A stretch of DNA of 64,000 nucleotides, taken from contig MWTB01000021.1 of assembly GCA_002050275.1 (NCBI GenBank), positions 1-64,000 of the forward strand. Direction: 5' to 3'. Every line of letters begins with the position of its first letter. Position 1 is the stretch's first letter. The notes beneath the pieces are model-generated. The model had not been told where the DNA came from, did not search any database, and was given only the letters and a program-made list of their open reading frames with translations. The translations under genes and the position numbers were made by a program. Positions 49,375 to 58,690 of this stretch are shown piece after piece. This stretch comes from Anaerolineae bacterium UTCFX1. GTDB taxonomy: Bacteria; Chloroflexota; Anaerolineae; Anaerolineales; Villigracilaceae.

Positions 49375-51828
49375 ATGAATCGGATCGTTCAAGGCAACCT
49401 GCTTAAAGTTGCAGGGGCATTTATATTCCTTCAGTCGGCGATTCTCACTCTGGCTCCAGCGGCGCTAGCGCGTTCTTTCGATGCGCCTTTAAGATGGACG
49501 CACTGGATTGCCGCGTTAATTCTAGGATTTCTCATTATCCTCATCCATCGCGAAATTGCCGAACGTCTCCCCGACGCCGATCCATTCCTCTTCCCTACGG
49601 CAGTTCTTCTGAGCGGCTGGGGGCTTTTAACTATCTGGCGGCTTGACGCGCACCTCGGCGCCCGCCAGGCGCTCTGGTTAGGCGTTAGCCTTATTGGATT
49701 GTTCTTCGGTCTACAAGCGCCCGATCCGCTCAACTCTCTTCGCCGATACAAATACACGATTCTGAGCGGCGGCTTCCTACTCGTTATACTCACTTTGTTA
49801 TTCGGCGCGAATCCCATGGGCTTCGGTCCGCGGCTATGGCTGAAATGTTGCGGTGTGTACTTCCAACCGTCCGAGCCGCTAAAACTCTTGTTGATCATTT
49901 TTCTCGCGGCGTATCTAGCCGACCAGCTGGCAATTCGCGCCGGCATCGCTTCGCTTACCTTACCCACCGCCGTCATCAGCGGATTTGGGATTCTCTTGCT
50001 TCTCTTCCAGCGCGATTTGGGAACCGCCTCCATATTCATCGCGCTATTCACGATCATGATCTATCTCGCCAGCGGTCGCCGTCGGACATTGCTATTCAAC
50101 GCCGCGGTGATCGTCTGTCTTGCCGTCGGCGGTTACTATTTCATCGAGATCGTTCATACGCGCTTCGATTCATGGATTAATCCCTGGGAAGATTCCGCCG
50201 GCAGGTCGTATCAGATCATTCAAGGATTGCTCGCAGTCGCTAACGGAGGCATCGAAGGCAGAGGGCTCGGTCTCGGCAGCCCCAATGAAGGCAGAGGGCT
50301 CGGTCTCGGCAGCCCCAATGTCGTACCGGTGGCTGTCTCCGATTTCATCTATACCGCGATCGCAGAAGAGAGCGGGCTTTTAGGAACGCTCGGGTTGCTC
50401 GCCCTCGTCGGCTTACTTCTAATTCGCAGTTTGCGCGCCGCGTTGCTTGCGCCGCATCTTTTTCGCCGTCTATGCGCGGCAGGGCTGGCGTCTTATTTGG
50501 GAATCCAAACGTTGCTGATCGCCGGCGGAAACTTGCGTCTCGTCCCGTTAACCGGTGTTACGCTTCCGTTCGTCTCATACGGCGGATCATCGCTGCTGAC
50601 CTCGTTTGCGGCGCTCTTGTTATTACTGCGCATCAGCAATCCCCTCGACGAAGAACCCGCGCCGCTCGCCAACCCGCGCCCCTATTACACGCTCGGAGCC
50701 GCGCTCCTACTCGGAGTTTTCTCCGTCGCGCTTGCCAATGGATGGTGGGCGGTCGTGCGCGGACCCAGCCTACTCACCCGCTTGGACAATCCGCGCCGCA
50801 TCGTCGAAGATCGCTTCGTGCCGCGCGGCAAACTGGTTGACCGAAACAACTCGATCATTGATGCAAGCTCAGGCAAGATTGGGGCGCTCGAACGACTGTA
50901 TGCATATCCCGACCTTGCTCCCGTCAGCGGTTACAACCACGCCAAGTATGGGCAGGCGGGGCTGGAAGCGACATTAGACGCTTACTTGCGAGGTCTACAG
51001 GGAACGTCTGCCGCAACGATCTGGTGGGATCATCTGCTGTACGGCATGGCGCCGCCCGGCTTGGATGTTCGTCTCACAATTGACCTCACGTTGCAATCTC
51101 GCGCCGACGAGCTTCTGCGCGGATATTCCGGCGCAGCGCTCGTCTTAAACGCAACGACCGGCGAGATCTTAACGATGGCGTCTCATCCAACATTCGATCC
51201 CAACCAGTTAGCTGAAACCGGCGACGCGCTGCAAAGCGACCCTAAGCGCCCGCTCATCAATCGCGCTACGCAAGGTCTGTATCCTACCGGCAGCCTCTTA
51301 GATCCGTTTGCGCAAGCTGTAACGGGAAAACAAAGCTTAACAGACGCAGAGCGCGAATCGGTCTACGAAGCGATCGGCTTTCAGCGGACGCCGCAAATTC
51401 AACTGCCCACTGCTCAATCGTTTTCAGCGGTCGGGCTGGAACATTTCCATGTAACGCCCCTGCAAGCCGCGCTTGCCGCCGCCGCGCTCAGCGCGCATGG
51501 GATCGCCCCAGCGCCGAACATTGCGTCGGCGGTCAATACGCCTGCCGACGGTTGGGTGGCGCTCCCTGTGTTAGGCGCGTCATTTGAAGCGCTGAACGCA
51601 CCCATCGCGGATGAAACAGCGCAGCGTCTCATCCGCAGCGGCGACCGTTACTGGTCGCATCGCGGGCGCGCCGTAGAAGGCGATTCTGCTGTCGCATGGT
51701 TCATTGCCGGCGCTCCTCCCAATTGGGGCGGCGTCCCCATCGTCGTCGTTGTTTTAATCGAAGAAGATAACCCGCAAGCGGCGGAGCGCATCGGCTCGCA
51801 ATTGATCGCAGGCGCAATGAATCCGTAG
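49375..51828 (+). CDS. RodA/FtsW-type glycosyltransferase fused to a degenerate PbpA-like domain
   Basis: An 817-residue fusion. Residues 1-430 are a SEDS polymerase with about ten membrane helices (FGPRLWLKCCGVYFQPSEPLK, split in motif terms at W and PSE; VSDFIYTAIAEESG; LPFVSYGGSSLLT). Residues 460-817 follow the order of actinobacterial PbpA (a membrane helix, RGKLVDRN, YGQAGLEATLDAYL, GAALVLNATTGEILTMASHP). At the expected SxxK active site the sequence is S640-L-L-D643, and no KTG triad is seen near the end, so transpeptidase activity is probably lost. The domain may only activate the SEDS part. A 33-base tandem duplication lies in the loop before VSDF. Confidence 0.9.
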   Translation: MNRIVQGNLLKVAGAFIFLQSAILTLAPAALARSFDAPLRWTHWIAALILGFLIILIHREIAERLPDADPFLFPTAVLLSGWGLLTIWRLDAHLGARQALWLGVSLIGLFFGLQAPDPLNSLRRYKYTILSGGFLLVILTLLFGANPMGFGPRLWLKCCGVYFQPSEPLKLLLIIFLAAYLADQLAIRAGIASLTLPTAVISGFGILLLLFQRDLGTASIFIALFTIMIYLASGRRRTLLFNAAVIVCLAVGGYYFIEIVHTRFDSWINPWEDSAGRSYQIIQGLLAVANGGIEGRGLGLGSPNEGRGLGLGSPNVVPVAVSDFIYTAIAEESGLLGTLGLLALVGLLLIRSLRAALLAPHLFRRLCAAGLASYLGIQTLLIAGGNLRLVPLTGVTLPFVSYGGSSLLTSFAALLLLLRISNPLDEEPAPLANPRPYYTLGAALLLGVFSVALANGWWAVVRGPSLLTRLDNPRRIVEDRFVPRGKLVDRNNSIIDASSGKIGALERLYAYPDLAPVSGYNHAKYGQAGLEATLDAYLRGLQGTSAATIWWDHLLYGMAPPGLDVRLTIDLTLQSRADELLRGYSGAALVLNATTGEILTMASHPTFDPNQLAETGDALQSDPKRPLINRATQGLYPTGSLLDPFAQAVTGKQSLTDAERESVYEAIGFQRTPQIQLPTAQSFSAVGLEHFHVTPLQAALAAAALSAHGIAPAPNIASAVNTPADGWVALPVLGASFEALNAPIADETAQRLIRSGDRYWSHRGRAVEGDSAVAWFIAGAPPNWGGVPIVVVVLIEEDNPQAAERIGSQLIAGAMNP
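50254..50319 (+). repeat. Exact 33-bp tandem duplication in the RodA part
   Basis: Bases 50254-50286 are repeated without change at 50287-50319, giving two copies of EGRGLGLGSPN just before the conserved extracytoplasmic VSDFIYTAIAEE segment. The frame is kept. Confidence 0.95.
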
Positions 51829-51830
51829 TC

Positions 51831-51859
51831 TTGTTGCCTGTAATTAGCAATGATATAAT
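51831..51859 (+). promoter_or_regulatory. Candidate promoter of tRNA-His
   Basis: TTGTTG (51831-51836) and TATAAT (51854-51859) are 17 bases apart, 17 bases before the tRNA. Confidence 0.6.
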
Positions 51860-51876
51860 CTCGGGGCTTCACACAT

Positions 51877-51949
51877 GGAGCCTGTAGCTCAATGGCAGAG
51901 CGCCACACTGTGGATGTGGATGTTGTGGGTTCGAAACCCATCAGGCTCC
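51877..51949 (+). tRNA. tRNA-His (anticodon GUG)
   Basis: The acceptor stem GAGCCTG / CAGGCTC carries the extra 5' G (G-1, 51877) opposite C73, which is the identity mark of tRNA-His. The anticodon stem CCACA / TGTGG holds the loop CTGTGGA with anticodon GTG. The T-arm is GTGGG-TTCGAAA-CCCAT. The CCA end is not fully encoded. Confidence 0.95.
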
Positions 51950-51957
51950 CAACAAAA

Positions 51958-51990
51958 AGACCCTAAAGGAACCGGATGCCTTTAGGGTCT
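51958..51990 (+). terminator. Terminator-like hairpin after tRNA-His
   Basis: A 12-bp stem (AGACCCTAAAGG / CCTTTAGGGTCT) with a 9-base loop lies between the tRNA and glgA. The U-tract is missing, so it may be a processing site or weak terminator. Confidence 0.6.
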
Positions 51991-52011
51991 ACTACTAGTG
52001 AGCGAATTCCT

Positions 52012-53526
52012 ATGACTCAAACCATCAACGTACTCTTCCTCGCAGCGGAAGCCGAGCCATTTATAAAAGTGGGCGGTCTCGGAGATGTGGCGGGTTCGTT
52101 GCCGCGCGCCCTCAAGGAACTTTCCAACGACGAAGTTAAATTCGACATCCGCGTCGTCCTGCCGTTGCATGCGGCAATCAAAGCCGGCTCGCTGAAACCG
52201 GTCAGTATGTTCTCGTTGCAGCGCGGCGACGTTGAAGTTCAGGCGGAAGCCTACGAAGGTTCATTCGACGGATTGCCGGTCTACTTCATCAATGGCGATG
52301 CGATCCGCGCCAGCGGCTCGGTCTATTCGTCTAACAACAAACTTGACGCGGAAAAATACGTCTTCTTTTCGCTTGCGGCGCTCGAATTGCCGCGACAGAT
52401 CAACTGGACGCCGGACGTCATTCACTGCAACGACTGGCACACCGCGCTCGCCGCGTACAGCAATCTGGTCGAGCGTTGGGGAGATAGAAAGCGTCGCGTC
52501 GCGTCTATTGTCACGATACACAATCTTCCATTCCTCGGTCCCGATATCGGCGAGAAACTTGAGTCGTATAATTTGCCGCTCGCCAGCACCGACCTGCCCC
52601 ATTGGGCGCGCGTCTTGCCGATGCCGCTCGGCTTATGGGCGTCAGATGCCATTGTCGCCGTCTCACCCACCTACGCCGCCGAGATCCTGCACGAAGAATT
52701 CGGATGCGGGTTGCAAGAATTCTTCCGAAATCGAACCGACACGCTGCATGGAATTCTCAATGGGATTGATACAGCCTCATTCGATCCGCAAACTGATTCA
52801 GCCCTACAGGTCAACTATAACGCCGACGACCTCTCTGCCCGTGCAAAAAACAAACTCGCATTGCAAGAATCGCTCGGCTTGTCCGTCAATCCAGACGTTC
52901 CCCTGCTCGGCATAGTCTCGCGGATGGACCCGCAAAAAGGCATAGACATTGCCCTCAAGGGCTTGCGTATGTTGAAAAGGCAGAATTGGCAGCTGGCGCT
53001 GCTTGGCGCCGGCGACCCTAAACTGGAAGCCGCGGCAAAAAAATTACAAGAAGATTTTCCCGGTCGCATCCGCGTTGAAACACGCTTCGATGCGAAACTA
53101 GCGCGGCGCATCTACGCCGGCGCCGACCTGCTGCTCATGCCTTCGCGCTACGAACCCTGCGGCATCTCACAGATGATTGCCATGCGTTACGGTTGCGTTC
53201 CGCTTGTGCGCGCTGTCGGCGGATTACACGATACCGTCACCGAAGCGGAAACGGGCTTCGTCTTCGTAAGCGCGAATGTCAAAGCATTTAATGAAGCGCT
53301 GCGCCGTGCATTGACCCTGTTTCCAGACCGTGCAGCGTGGCAAACCCTTCAAAGGAACGGCATGGCGACCGATTTCGGCTGGCGCGCTTCGGCGCAACAA
53401 TACGCCGGCCTCTACAAACGACTCGCCGGGGAATTGCGCGAATCATATCGCGCCGCCGCCAATTCCAAATGGAACGTTCGCGAAGATAAGACCAAACTTC
53501 AACCGATCTATGGAGGAGGCGAATGA
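52012..53526 (+). CDS. glgA: Glycogen synthase, ADP-glucose type
   Basis: A 504-residue GT5 enzyme that extends alpha-1,4-glucan from ADP-glucose. The N-terminal EAEPFIKVGGLGDVAGSLPR holds the ADP-glucose-binding KVGGL. HCNDWHTAL lies near residue 140, and the C-terminal catalytic segment is PSRYEPCGISQMIAMRYG. The ATG at 52012 gives the usual N terminus; an in-frame ATG at 51976 lies inside the upstream hairpin. The stop overlaps the glgC start by 4 bases. Confidence 0.95.
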   Translation: MTQTINVLFLAAEAEPFIKVGGLGDVAGSLPRALKELSNDEVKFDIRVVLPLHAAIKAGSLKPVSMFSLQRGDVEVQAEAYEGSFDGLPVYFINGDAIRASGSVYSSNNKLDAEKYVFFSLAALELPRQINWTPDVIHCNDWHTALAAYSNLVERWGDRKRRVASIVTIHNLPFLGPDIGEKLESYNLPLASTDLPHWARVLPMPLGLWASDAIVAVSPTYAAEILHEEFGCGLQEFFRNRTDTLHGILNGIDTASFDPQTDSALQVNYNADDLSARAKNKLALQESLGLSVNPDVPLLGIVSRMDPQKGIDIALKGLRMLKRQNWQLALLGAGDPKLEAAAKKLQEDFPGRIRVETRFDAKLARRIYAGADLLLMPSRYEPCGISQMIAMRYGCVPLVRAVGGLHDTVTEAETGFVFVSANVKAFNEALRRALTLFPDRAAWQTLQRNGMATDFGWRASAQQYAGLYKRLAGELRESYRAAANSKWNVREDKTKLQPIYGGGE

Positions 53527-54791
53527 AAACGCGCGCTATCATCCTCGCTGGCGGCGAAGGCTCGCGGCTCGGCGTATTGACTAAGAAACGCACTAAGCCC
53601 GCTGTTCCATTCGCCGGCAAATATCGCATTATCGACTTCGCCCTCTCGAACTGCGTCAACTCGGGAATCTTCGATTTAATGGTGCTCGCTCAATATCGCC
53701 CGCAATCGCTCGTCGAACATATCGGCTCAGGCGCGCCTTGGGACCTCAACCGCGACTTCACCGGCGGCGTCAAAATCCTTACGCCATACAAAGCTCGCAA
53801 CAACGCGGGCTGGTTCGCCGGCACCGCGGACGCCGTGCAACAGAATTTCAGCTTCATCAAGCAAGGCAACCCCGATCTTATCCTCATCCTCTCAGGCGAT
53901 CACATCTACACGATGGATTATGAGCCGATGGTTTCTTTCCATCTGGATCATCAAGCCGACGTAACTATCGGGACCATCAGCGTCCCGCTCGAAGAAGCGT
54001 CGCGCTTCGGCATCCTCGCCACGGACAATAATTATCGCGTCAAATCGTTCGTCGAAAAGCCCGCCAATCCGCCGGGCAGACTCGCCAACATGGGCGTCTA
54101 CCTCTTCAACCGCTCCGTGCTGGACAAATGCCTGTGGGAAGACAGTCAGCGCAAAGGCTCGTCGCACGATTTCGGCAAAGATATCTTGCCGCGGCTCGTT
54201 AAGGCGAAAGCGCAAGTATTCGCCTTCCCCTACACCGGTTATTGGATGGACGTCGGCACAGTCCAATCTTACTGGCAAGCGCACATGGATCTGCTCGCGC
54301 CGTCGCCCACGCTTAAACTCTATAATCGCGATTGGATCATCCATACGCGCACCGAAGAATATCCTCCCGCACGTCTGCCCGCCAGAGCCGATATCTATGC
54401 CAGCATGATCTGTCACGGCTGCTTTATCGAAGCGGGCGCGCGCGTTGAAAGCAGCGTCCTCTCGCCGGGCGTCATAATTCGCGCCGGCGCAGTAGTGCGC
54501 GAATCGATCATCGCCACCAACGCCGTCATCGAAAGCGGAGCGGTCGTCGAGCGCGCCATACTGGATAAACGCGCCCACATCGGGCAGAACGCCCGCATCG
54601 GCTGGGGCGTAGCCGATCAAGATATTCGCATCGCGCTTGTTGGCAAGAACAGCGAAGTGCCGCCCGGATACGTCGTCGAGCCGGAAGCCGAGATCGGCAC
54701 CGACGTTGCCATAAGCGATTACAGCGAAACTGAAACAGTTATCCGCGCCGGGCAGACCGTGGAGACAAAAAGGCTGGCAAATGAAGTTTGA
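53523..54791 (+). CDS. glgC: Glucose-1-phosphate adenylyltransferase
   Basis: A 422-residue enzyme making ADP-glucose, the committed step of glycogen synthesis. The LAGGEGSRLGVLTKKRTKPA pyrophosphorylase motif is at the N terminus, then FAGKYRIIDFALSNCVNSGI, SGDHIYTMDY near residue 127 and a C-terminal left-handed beta-helix with repeated hexapeptides. GGAGG lies upstream of its ATG, inside glgA. It overlaps malQ by 11 bases. Confidence 0.96.
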   Translation: MKTRAIILAGGEGSRLGVLTKKRTKPAVPFAGKYRIIDFALSNCVNSGIFDLMVLAQYRPQSLVEHIGSGAPWDLNRDFTGGVKILTPYKARNNAGWFAGTADAVQQNFSFIKQGNPDLILILSGDHIYTMDYEPMVSFHLDHQADVTIGTISVPLEEASRFGILATDNNYRVKSFVEKPANPPGRLANMGVYLFNRSVLDKCLWEDSQRKGSSHDFGKDILPRLVKAKAQVFAFPYTGYWMDVGTVQSYWQAHMDLLAPSPTLKLYNRDWIIHTRTEEYPPARLPARADIYASMICHGCFIEAGARVESSVLSPGVIIRAGAVVRESIIATNAVIESGAVVERAILDKRAHIGQNARIGWGVADQDIRIALVGKNSEVPPGYVVEPEAEIGTDVAISDYSETETVIRAGQTVETKRLANEV

Positions 54792-56307
54792 TCGCACCAG
54801 CGGAATCCTCCTACATCCCACAAGCCTTCCAAGCCCGTACGGCATCGGCGACCTCGGTCCGCAAGCCTATCGTTTTGTTGACTGGCTCGCATCGGCAAAC
54901 TGCAAACTTTGGCAAATCCTTCCGCTCGGACCGACAGGCTATGGCGATTCACCATATCAATGTTTTTCCGCCTTCGCAGGCAATCCCTATCTAATTAGCC
55001 CAGACGTTTTGATTCAAGATGGGCTGCTGACTCAAGACGATTTGCGCGACGCGCCGAAATTTCCTGCCTCTCGCGTAAACTTCGGCTCGCTCATCCCATG
55101 GAAGCTAAATCTACTCTCCAAATCTTTCGCTCGCCTCTCCGCCTCGACCCAAGACCTCCGCAACGGCTTCGATTATTTTTGCGCACAAAACGCGGCATGG
55201 TTGAACGACTTTTCTCTCTTCATGGCATTGAAAGATTCGCACGGCGGCAAAGCGTGGAACACATGGGAAGAGCCGCTCCGCGCGCGCAAGCAACCTGCCT
55301 TAGACGAGGCGCGTAAAAAATTATCAGACGATATCCATCGCCATTCGTTCTATCAATTTTTATTCTTCCGCCAATGGGAAAGTTTGCGAACGTACGCTAA
55401 TGAAAAGGGACTGAAAATTATCGGCGACATGCCGATCTTCGTCGCCTACGACAGCGCAGACGTGTGGTCGCGCCCCGAATTATTTTTTCTCGATGAAGCA
55501 GGCGCTCCGACCGTCGTCGCCGGCGTGCCGCCCGATCTTTTCTCGCCCACCGGTCAATTATGGGGCAATCCGCTCTACCGCTGGGATGCGCACAAAGAGT
55601 CTGGTTACGCATGGTGGCTGGAGCGGGTCAAGTCCGCGCTGAAATCGTTAGATATTTTGCGGCTCGATCACTTTCGCGGCTTTGCGGGCTATTACGAAAT
55701 CTCCGCTGGGGACAAAACCGCCGAGCATGGACATTGGGTTCCGGGTCCCGGTTCCGATTTTTTCCGCGCGCTTGACGAAAAACTTAGCGACGGCGCGGCA
55801 ACCGCCGACCTTAACCTCCCCGTCATCGCCGAAGACCTTGGCTTGATCACGCCCGACGTAATCGCCCTGCTCGAAGAATTCAAACTACCGGGCATGAAAG
55901 TATTGCAGTTCGGCTTTTCCGGTCCCGATAACCCCTTTCTACCGCATAACTATCCCGAAAATTGCGCAGCATATACCGGCACACACGACAACAACACCGC
56001 GCGAGGCTGGCTTGAAACCGCTGACGAAAATGAGCGTGAATTCGCGCTGAAATATTTGAACATTGAACCTTGCGAAGGTTCCGAACTCTCGCAGGGCTTT
56101 GCATGGGAGTTAATCCGCGCGGTCTGGTCGTCGATCGCCACGATCGCCATGACGCCTATGCAAGACGTGTTGAACTGCGGCGGCGAAGCGCGGATGAACT
56201 TCCCTTCCACACTAGGCGGCAATTGGGAGTGGCGGATGAACGAAGGCGATTTGACCGAGTCGCTGGCTGAACGGCTGAAAGAATTGAATTGGTTGTATTT
56301 GAGATAA
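54781..56307 (+). CDS. malQ: 4-alpha-glucanotransferase (amylomaltase)
   Basis: A 508-residue GH77 enzyme that transfers alpha-1,4-glucan segments. It starts RTSGILLHPTSLPSPYGIGD. The nucleophile Asp lies in ILRLDHFRGF near residue 296, and the acid Glu in VIAEDLGLITPDV near residue 347. It completes the glgA-glgC-malQ operon. A 15-base palindrome (56066-56080) lies in the coding sequence without breaking the frame. A fragment of the MITE-like repeat starts 2 bases after the stop. Confidence 0.96.
   Translation: MKFDRTSGILLHPTSLPSPYGIGDLGPQAYRFVDWLASANCKLWQILPLGPTGYGDSPYQCFSAFAGNPYLISPDVLIQDGLLTQDDLRDAPKFPASRVNFGSLIPWKLNLLSKSFARLSASTQDLRNGFDYFCAQNAAWLNDFSLFMALKDSHGGKAWNTWEEPLRARKQPALDEARKKLSDDIHRHSFYQFLFFRQWESLRTYANEKGLKIIGDMPIFVAYDSADVWSRPELFFLDEAGAPTVVAGVPPDLFSPTGQLWGNPLYRWDAHKESGYAWWLERVKSALKSLDILRLDHFRGFAGYYEISAGDKTAEHGHWVPGPGSDFFRALDEKLSDGAATADLNLPVIAEDLGLITPDVIALLEEFKLPGMKVLQFGFSGPDNPFLPHNYPENCAAYTGTHDNNTARGWLETADENEREFALKYLNIEPCEGSELSQGFAWELIRAVWSSIATIAMTPMQDVLNCGGEARMNFPSTLGGNWEWRMNEGDLTESLAERLKELNWLYLR
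56066..56080. repeat. 15-bp palindrome in malQ
   Basis: AACCTTGCGAAGGTT is a perfect palindrome and shares 13 bases with the arms of the inverted repeat at 63848-63882. Confidence 0.6.
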
Positions 56308-56308
56308 C

Positions 56309-56349
56309 AAAATTCGCGGCTTGATCTCGGGGTCTTGCGTAAGTCCTAT
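56309..56349. mobile_element. MITE-like repeat, copy C (end fragment, inverted)
   Basis: About 40 bases match the left end of copy B in the opposite orientation (ending GCGTAAGTCCTA). Only this end is present; it abuts the malQ stop. Confidence 0.6.
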
Positions 56350-56551
56350 TAGCCCTATTTGAAGCAATCAACCGCGATAATTTCCCCACAAGATCATTAC
56401 AATCAGCTGACAAATTCGCCTTTTTTAATCCTTGACTAATCTTCGTCTTAATTATTATAATCGCAGACAAGGATGCTCTAAGGGACACGCCGCCTCAACG
56501 CCACTACTCTCCCCAAAGAATATCTCACAATTTATTTTCCAGGAGAATCGC

Positions 56552-58549
56552 ATGAAGCTATCGATTGTTTTCAAGGCATTTACGGCTTTAATGATCGCTA
56601 TGCTGGTTTTTGGCGCATTGCCAACCAGCCCAGCGCGCGCCGCCACGTTATGCGTAGGAGGCGGCGGCTGTTACCCAACCATCCAAGCCGCTATTGACGC
56701 CGCTGCCGCTGGCGATACGATTAACGTCAATGCGGGGACCTATAACGAAGATATTACGATCAACAAATCGCTAACGCTCAGCGGCGCTGGTTCCGCTACG
56801 ACGATCATCGTCGGTCAAATTGGCGGACTCTCCTCCGCAACAGTTAGAATCACGGCAAGCAACGTCATAATCCAGGGGTTCACGATTACCCGGGCTGGAA
56901 ATAATTCGGTGGATTGGAATAACGCGAGCCTCAACTCGGCGGGAATTGCCATTCAAGGCACGGCAATTACGAGCGTGTTCATTCAAAGCAACTTAATTAC
57001 CGGCAACCGCACAGGCATTGACATTAATCATAGTTCGGGGCACATAATTATAGGAAACGACATTAGCGATAATCATACCGGTATGATTTTCCGCAACACG
57101 ACCAATAACTTGTCCGTCACATCCAACAAAATCATGAACAATCGGACGCTAGGCGTTCTTTTCTTGGACGCCAGCGGCGGCTCAAATTCGCCAGTGCAAT
57201 CCGCTATTGGTTCGTGGTTTCGCGGCAACAATATTAGCGGCAATTGGTACGGTCAAGTAGCAGATCGTCAAACTGGCGGCGCTTTGCCGGCGCCCAACAC
57301 GACAAACACGAAAGACTTTCAGGGCAATTGGTGGGGCGCCCCCGCTCCAACTGTTGCGATTCAAAATAGCGTCGAGCCTCCTTATGCTTCCCTTCTGCCG
57401 GTCGCCTATGGCGGATCGGCAGTTCCGCCATCGCCTCCTCAACCCGATATCCTTGGCTTAGCCGCAGAAAACATCCTCTACTCCTCGTCGCCCTGCGACT
57501 ACTATAGTTGCCCGTGGATTACGCCTTTATTAATTACCACGATCGGCAGTTCTCCAGCGGACGGCGACATACTCAACGCAGGCATTTCGCAACTGGCGGT
57601 TGCTTTCAATAAAGACGCCTTAGACGATGGTTCCGCGCAAGCCGCCAATAACGTCGTCAACTACATGCTGTATGAATATGGAGGCGACTCCACATCTGAT
57701 ACAATCAACTGTATGAGCGGCATTGGCGGAGACGACGTCAATATCGCCATCAATAGCGCGACCTACGATCCCGTAACGTATACCGTCACAATTAATGTGA
57801 ACGGCGGCATCCCCTTGTCTGCTGGAAGATATCGCCTGTTGGTCTGCGGAACGACTTCCATTGAAGATAACGATAACAACGAATTGAACTGGGGCGCGAT
57901 TGACAGCGCGGTTAACTTCACGGTATTGGCGACGCCTACGCCCACTGCATCCCCTACGCCCACTGCATCCCCTACGCCCACTGCGTCCCCTACGCCCGCT
58001 GGCTCTCTCACGCCCGGGTCTTCTAGCCTCAATGCTTTCGCATTGCCTGCTACCGGTTTCGCCACAGGGCGAACAACTATGCTTTCATCGCCAAGCATCG
58101 CCTACAATGCGCTCGGCGACCTATGGCTTGAAATTCCACGCTTGGGCGTGAAAATGCCTATCGTCGGCGTTCCGCAAACCGTCAACGGAAATTGGGATGT
58201 CTCGTGGTTGGGCAACAACGCCGGCTGGCTGCAAGGAACCGCTTTCCCCACTTGGAGCGGCAATTCGGCGATCACCGGTCACGTTTGGGGCGCGGACAAT
58301 AAAGCCGGACCGTTCTTATCCATTAACACGCTCTGGTACGGCGACCGCATCAGCGTTCACGCTTGGGGACAGGAATACGTCTACGAAGTCCGTTCTGTAT
58401 TGCAAGTAGAGCCTAATGCGACAACCTCCGCCTTCCAGCACAAAGACGTCCCCTGGTTGACGCTCATCACCTGCCGCTCTTACGATGAAGCGTCCGACGC
58501 CTATCGTTACCGCGTGTTAGTGCAAGCAGTGCAAGTGACTATTAAATAG
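56552..58549 (+). CDS. Secreted beta-helix protein with internal LPATG motif and C-terminal sortase domain
   Basis: A 665-residue secreted protein. A signal peptide (residues 1-31, ending ARA) is followed by a right-handed beta-helix region (about 40-290, IQAAIDAAAAGDTINVNAGT). A Big-like beta domain spans about 350-460. A TPTASP linker is made of 18-base tandem repeats. An LPATG motif follows at residues 498-502, then a class E/F-like sortase domain with His577 (TGHVWG), Cys641 (LTLITC) and a catalytic Arg near 652-654 (YRYRVLVQA). The ATG at 56552 follows AGGAGA. The enzyme and a sorting signal in one chain suggest self-attachment or autoprocessing. Confidence 0.88.
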   Translation: MKLSIVFKAFTALMIAMLVFGALPTSPARAATLCVGGGGCYPTIQAAIDAAAAGDTINVNAGTYNEDITINKSLTLSGAGSATTIIVGQIGGLSSATVRITASNVIIQGFTITRAGNNSVDWNNASLNSAGIAIQGTAITSVFIQSNLITGNRTGIDINHSSGHIIIGNDISDNHTGMIFRNTTNNLSVTSNKIMNNRTLGVLFLDASGGSNSPVQSAIGSWFRGNNISGNWYGQVADRQTGGALPAPNTTNTKDFQGNWWGAPAPTVAIQNSVEPPYASLLPVAYGGSAVPPSPPQPDILGLAAENILYSSSPCDYYSCPWITPLLITTIGSSPADGDILNAGISQLAVAFNKDALDDGSAQAANNVVNYMLYEYGGDSTSDTINCMSGIGGDDVNIAINSATYDPVTYTVTINVNGGIPLSAGRYRLLVCGTTSIEDNDNNELNWGAIDSAVNFTVLATPTPTASPTPTASPTPTASPTPAGSLTPGSSSLNAFALPATGFATGRTTMLSSPSIAYNALGDLWLEIPRLGVKMPIVGVPQTVNGNWDVSWLGNNAGWLQGTAFPTWSGNSAITGHVWGADNKAGPFLSINTLWYGDRISVHAWGQEYVYEVRSVLQVEPNATTSAFQHKDVPWLTLITCRSYDEASDAYRYRVLVQAVQVTIK

Positions 58550-58574
58550 ACTATCGTCTCTCACCGCTTAACAT

Positions 58575-58607
58575 AACAGAGTCCCATCTTAAAGATGGGA
58601 CTCTGTT
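58575..58607. terminator. Bidirectional terminator between the two beta-helix genes
   Basis: Inverted repeats AACAGAGTCCCATCTT and AAGATGGGACTCTGTT meet almost directly, so the real loop will include the central ATCTTAAAGAT bases. It serves both convergent genes. Confidence 0.8.
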
Positions 58608-58690
58608 CATTAACACGGCGCGCTCCTTCTTGCTCAACGAAGCGCAACGCCCAAACTTCTTGGAACGTTGTTTTATCTCAAAACCATAGA

